Shown: piece by piece, positions 4,586 through 5,312 of the stretch
Layout of the letters: each line of letters opens with the position of its first letter
Numbering within the stretch: position 1 is the stretch's first letter
Assembly: GCA_002391465.1 (NCBI GenBank)
Contig: DGFC01000154.1
Coordinates: forward strand, 1 to 5,312
Reading direction: 5' to 3'
Length of the DNA stretch: 5,312 nt
From: Firmicutes bacterium UBA3910
GTDB lineage: Bacteria > Bacillota > Limnochordia > Darwinibacteriales > Darwinibacteriaceae
Made by a program: the position numbers and the translations under genes
Notes under the pieces: model-generated
Seen by the model: only the letters and a program-made list of their open reading frames with translations
Databases searched by the model: none
What the model was told of the DNA's origin: nothing

Positions 4586-5312
4586 TTGGAAAGTATCTAC
4601 GCTTACCCGGAGTACTATGATATTGCCTTTTCCTACCGGAATATCCCGGCCGAGACAACAGTGATGGAAGAGGCTATGGCCAAATACTCCCGCATACCCG
4701 TGAAAACGGTCTTAGAGCTGGCCTGCGGCAACAGCCCCCATATGCTCGAATTCATGAAGCGGGGCTACACTTACGCCGGGCTTGATATCAGCGCCACCAT
4801 GCTCGATTTCGCCCGCAAAAAAGCGGCCGAGGCCAACTGCAATCCCCGGTTTTATCAGGCCAGCTTCATTGATTTCGAACTGGATGAACCGGTGGACTTC
4901 ATTTACATTATGCTCGGTTCTCTGTACGTCAGCAACACAGACGAGCTGCTGCAGCATTTCGCTACGGTGGAAAAGGCCCTAAAGCCCGGCGGCCTTTATT
5001 TTCTGGACTGGTGCGTGGACTTCTCGCCCCTAAACTACACCCAGGACCGCTGGACCATGAAGCGAGACCACATTTCTGTTACCACCCACTACATCACCAG
5101 GCTCCACCACGCTGCTGAACAGCTCTTTACCGAAGAGATCACCCTAAGGATCAAGGACGGGATCAGGCAGCGGCGTTTGGTCCACCGCGGCTTGAGACGC
5201 GCCATCTTTCCCCAGGAATTCCTGCTCGCTGCCACTAGACTCAATAACTTCGAGTTCATAGGCTGGTGGAACGACTGGGATCTCAAGGTACCTTTAGGAG
5301 AAGGGCGGGGCG
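4586..5312 (+). CDS. Class I SAM-dependent methyltransferase, N-terminal 242 residues (3' end outside window)
   Basis: This is a probable cytoplasmic enzyme that transfers a methyl group from S-adenosylmethionine; the substrate is unknown. The frame is open without a stop to the right edge. With the TTG start the protein begins MESIYAYPEYYDIAFSYRN, a tyrosine-rich opening common in small-molecule methyltransferases. Motif I is VLELACGNSPHMLEF at 42-56, the SAM glycine loop in the ELACGN form. The acidic residue at the end of strand 2 is D67 (GLDIS). FYQASFIDF at 89-97 fits the adenine-binding region, and LKPGGLYFLDW at 132-142 is the post-motif loop and strand 5. The later part (about 143-242) holds an inserted strand-rich segment and a tryptophan-rich GWWNDWDL near the end, which may shape the substrate pocket. 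The start could instead be ATG 4562 or 4565, adding eight or seven residues. It is divergent from msrA, so a shared role is possible but unproven. The methyltransferase fold is secure; subfamily is not assigned. Confidence 0.85.
   Translation, partial: MESIYAYPEYYDIAFSYRNIPAETTVMEEAMAKYSRIPVKTVLELACGNSPHMLEFMKRGYTYAGLDISATMLDFARKKAAEANCNPRFYQASFIDFELDEPVDFIYIMLGSLYVSNTDELLQHFATVEKALKPGGLYFLDWCVDFSPLNYTQDRWTMKRDHISVTTHYITRLHHAAEQLFTEEITLRIKDGIRQRRLVHRGLRRAIFPQEFLLAATRLNNFEFIGWWNDWDLKVPLGEGRG

Noticed and set aside
1..5312. CRISPR array, tRNA, rRNA, insertion sequence or phage genes
   Set aside because: I saw no direct-repeat series, cloverleaf, transposase motif or terminal inverted repeat on either strand. 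Genes fill the window with gaps of about 125 bp or less.

Overview
The window looks like ordinary chromosomal DNA from an anaerobic, spore-forming member of the Bacillota, probably a Clostridia-type lineage with roughly balanced GC. Four things support this. There is a single-chain pyruvate:ferredoxin oxidoreductase, the anaerobic route from pyruvate to acetyl-CoA. There is a short CwlJ-type spore-cortex hydrolase. The ribosome-binding sites are strong AAGGAGG types. Most units are short and monocistronic, and two of them end in intrinsic terminators. The species cannot be named from the sequence.

Layout from left to right: (1) 1-1371, plus strand, the C-terminal 456 residues of pyruvate:ferredoxin oxidoreductase, cut by the left edge. 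(2) 1392-1425, a strong intrinsic terminator in the convergent gap. (3) 1424-1849, minus strand, a CwlJ/SleB-family cell-wall hydrolase. (4) 1850-1974, a divergent control region with a TATAAT box, an overlapping sporulation-like -10 on the other strand, and a leader hairpin. (5) 1975-2682, plus strand, DeoD purine-nucleoside phosphorylase, followed by a terminator at 2702-2731. (6) 2763-4022, plus strand, a divergent LysA-type diaminopimelate decarboxylase. (7) 4008-4541, minus strand, MsrA, which overlaps the lysA 3' end tail to tail by 15 bp. (8) 4586-5312, plus strand, a SAM-dependent methyltransferase that runs off the right edge and probably starts at TTG.

The genes do not form one pathway or a recognisable multi-gene system. 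They cover central anaerobic carbon metabolism (PFOR), spore germination (CwlJ), purine salvage (DeoD), lysine synthesis (LysA), protein repair (MsrA) and an unassigned methylation. LysA and CwlJ share only a loose link through cell-wall chemistry, because LysA consumes the meso-diaminopimelate used in cortex peptidoglycan. I found no mobile element, CRISPR array, tRNA, rRNA or phage gene. No gene-free stretch exceeds about 125 bp.

The points worth a second look are modest. The LysA active site is atypical. Two pairs of neighbouring genes are packed so tightly that control signals or 3' ends must overlap. A structured element spans both stop codons of the lysA/msrA pair. I see no convincing evidence of a previously undescribed system here.
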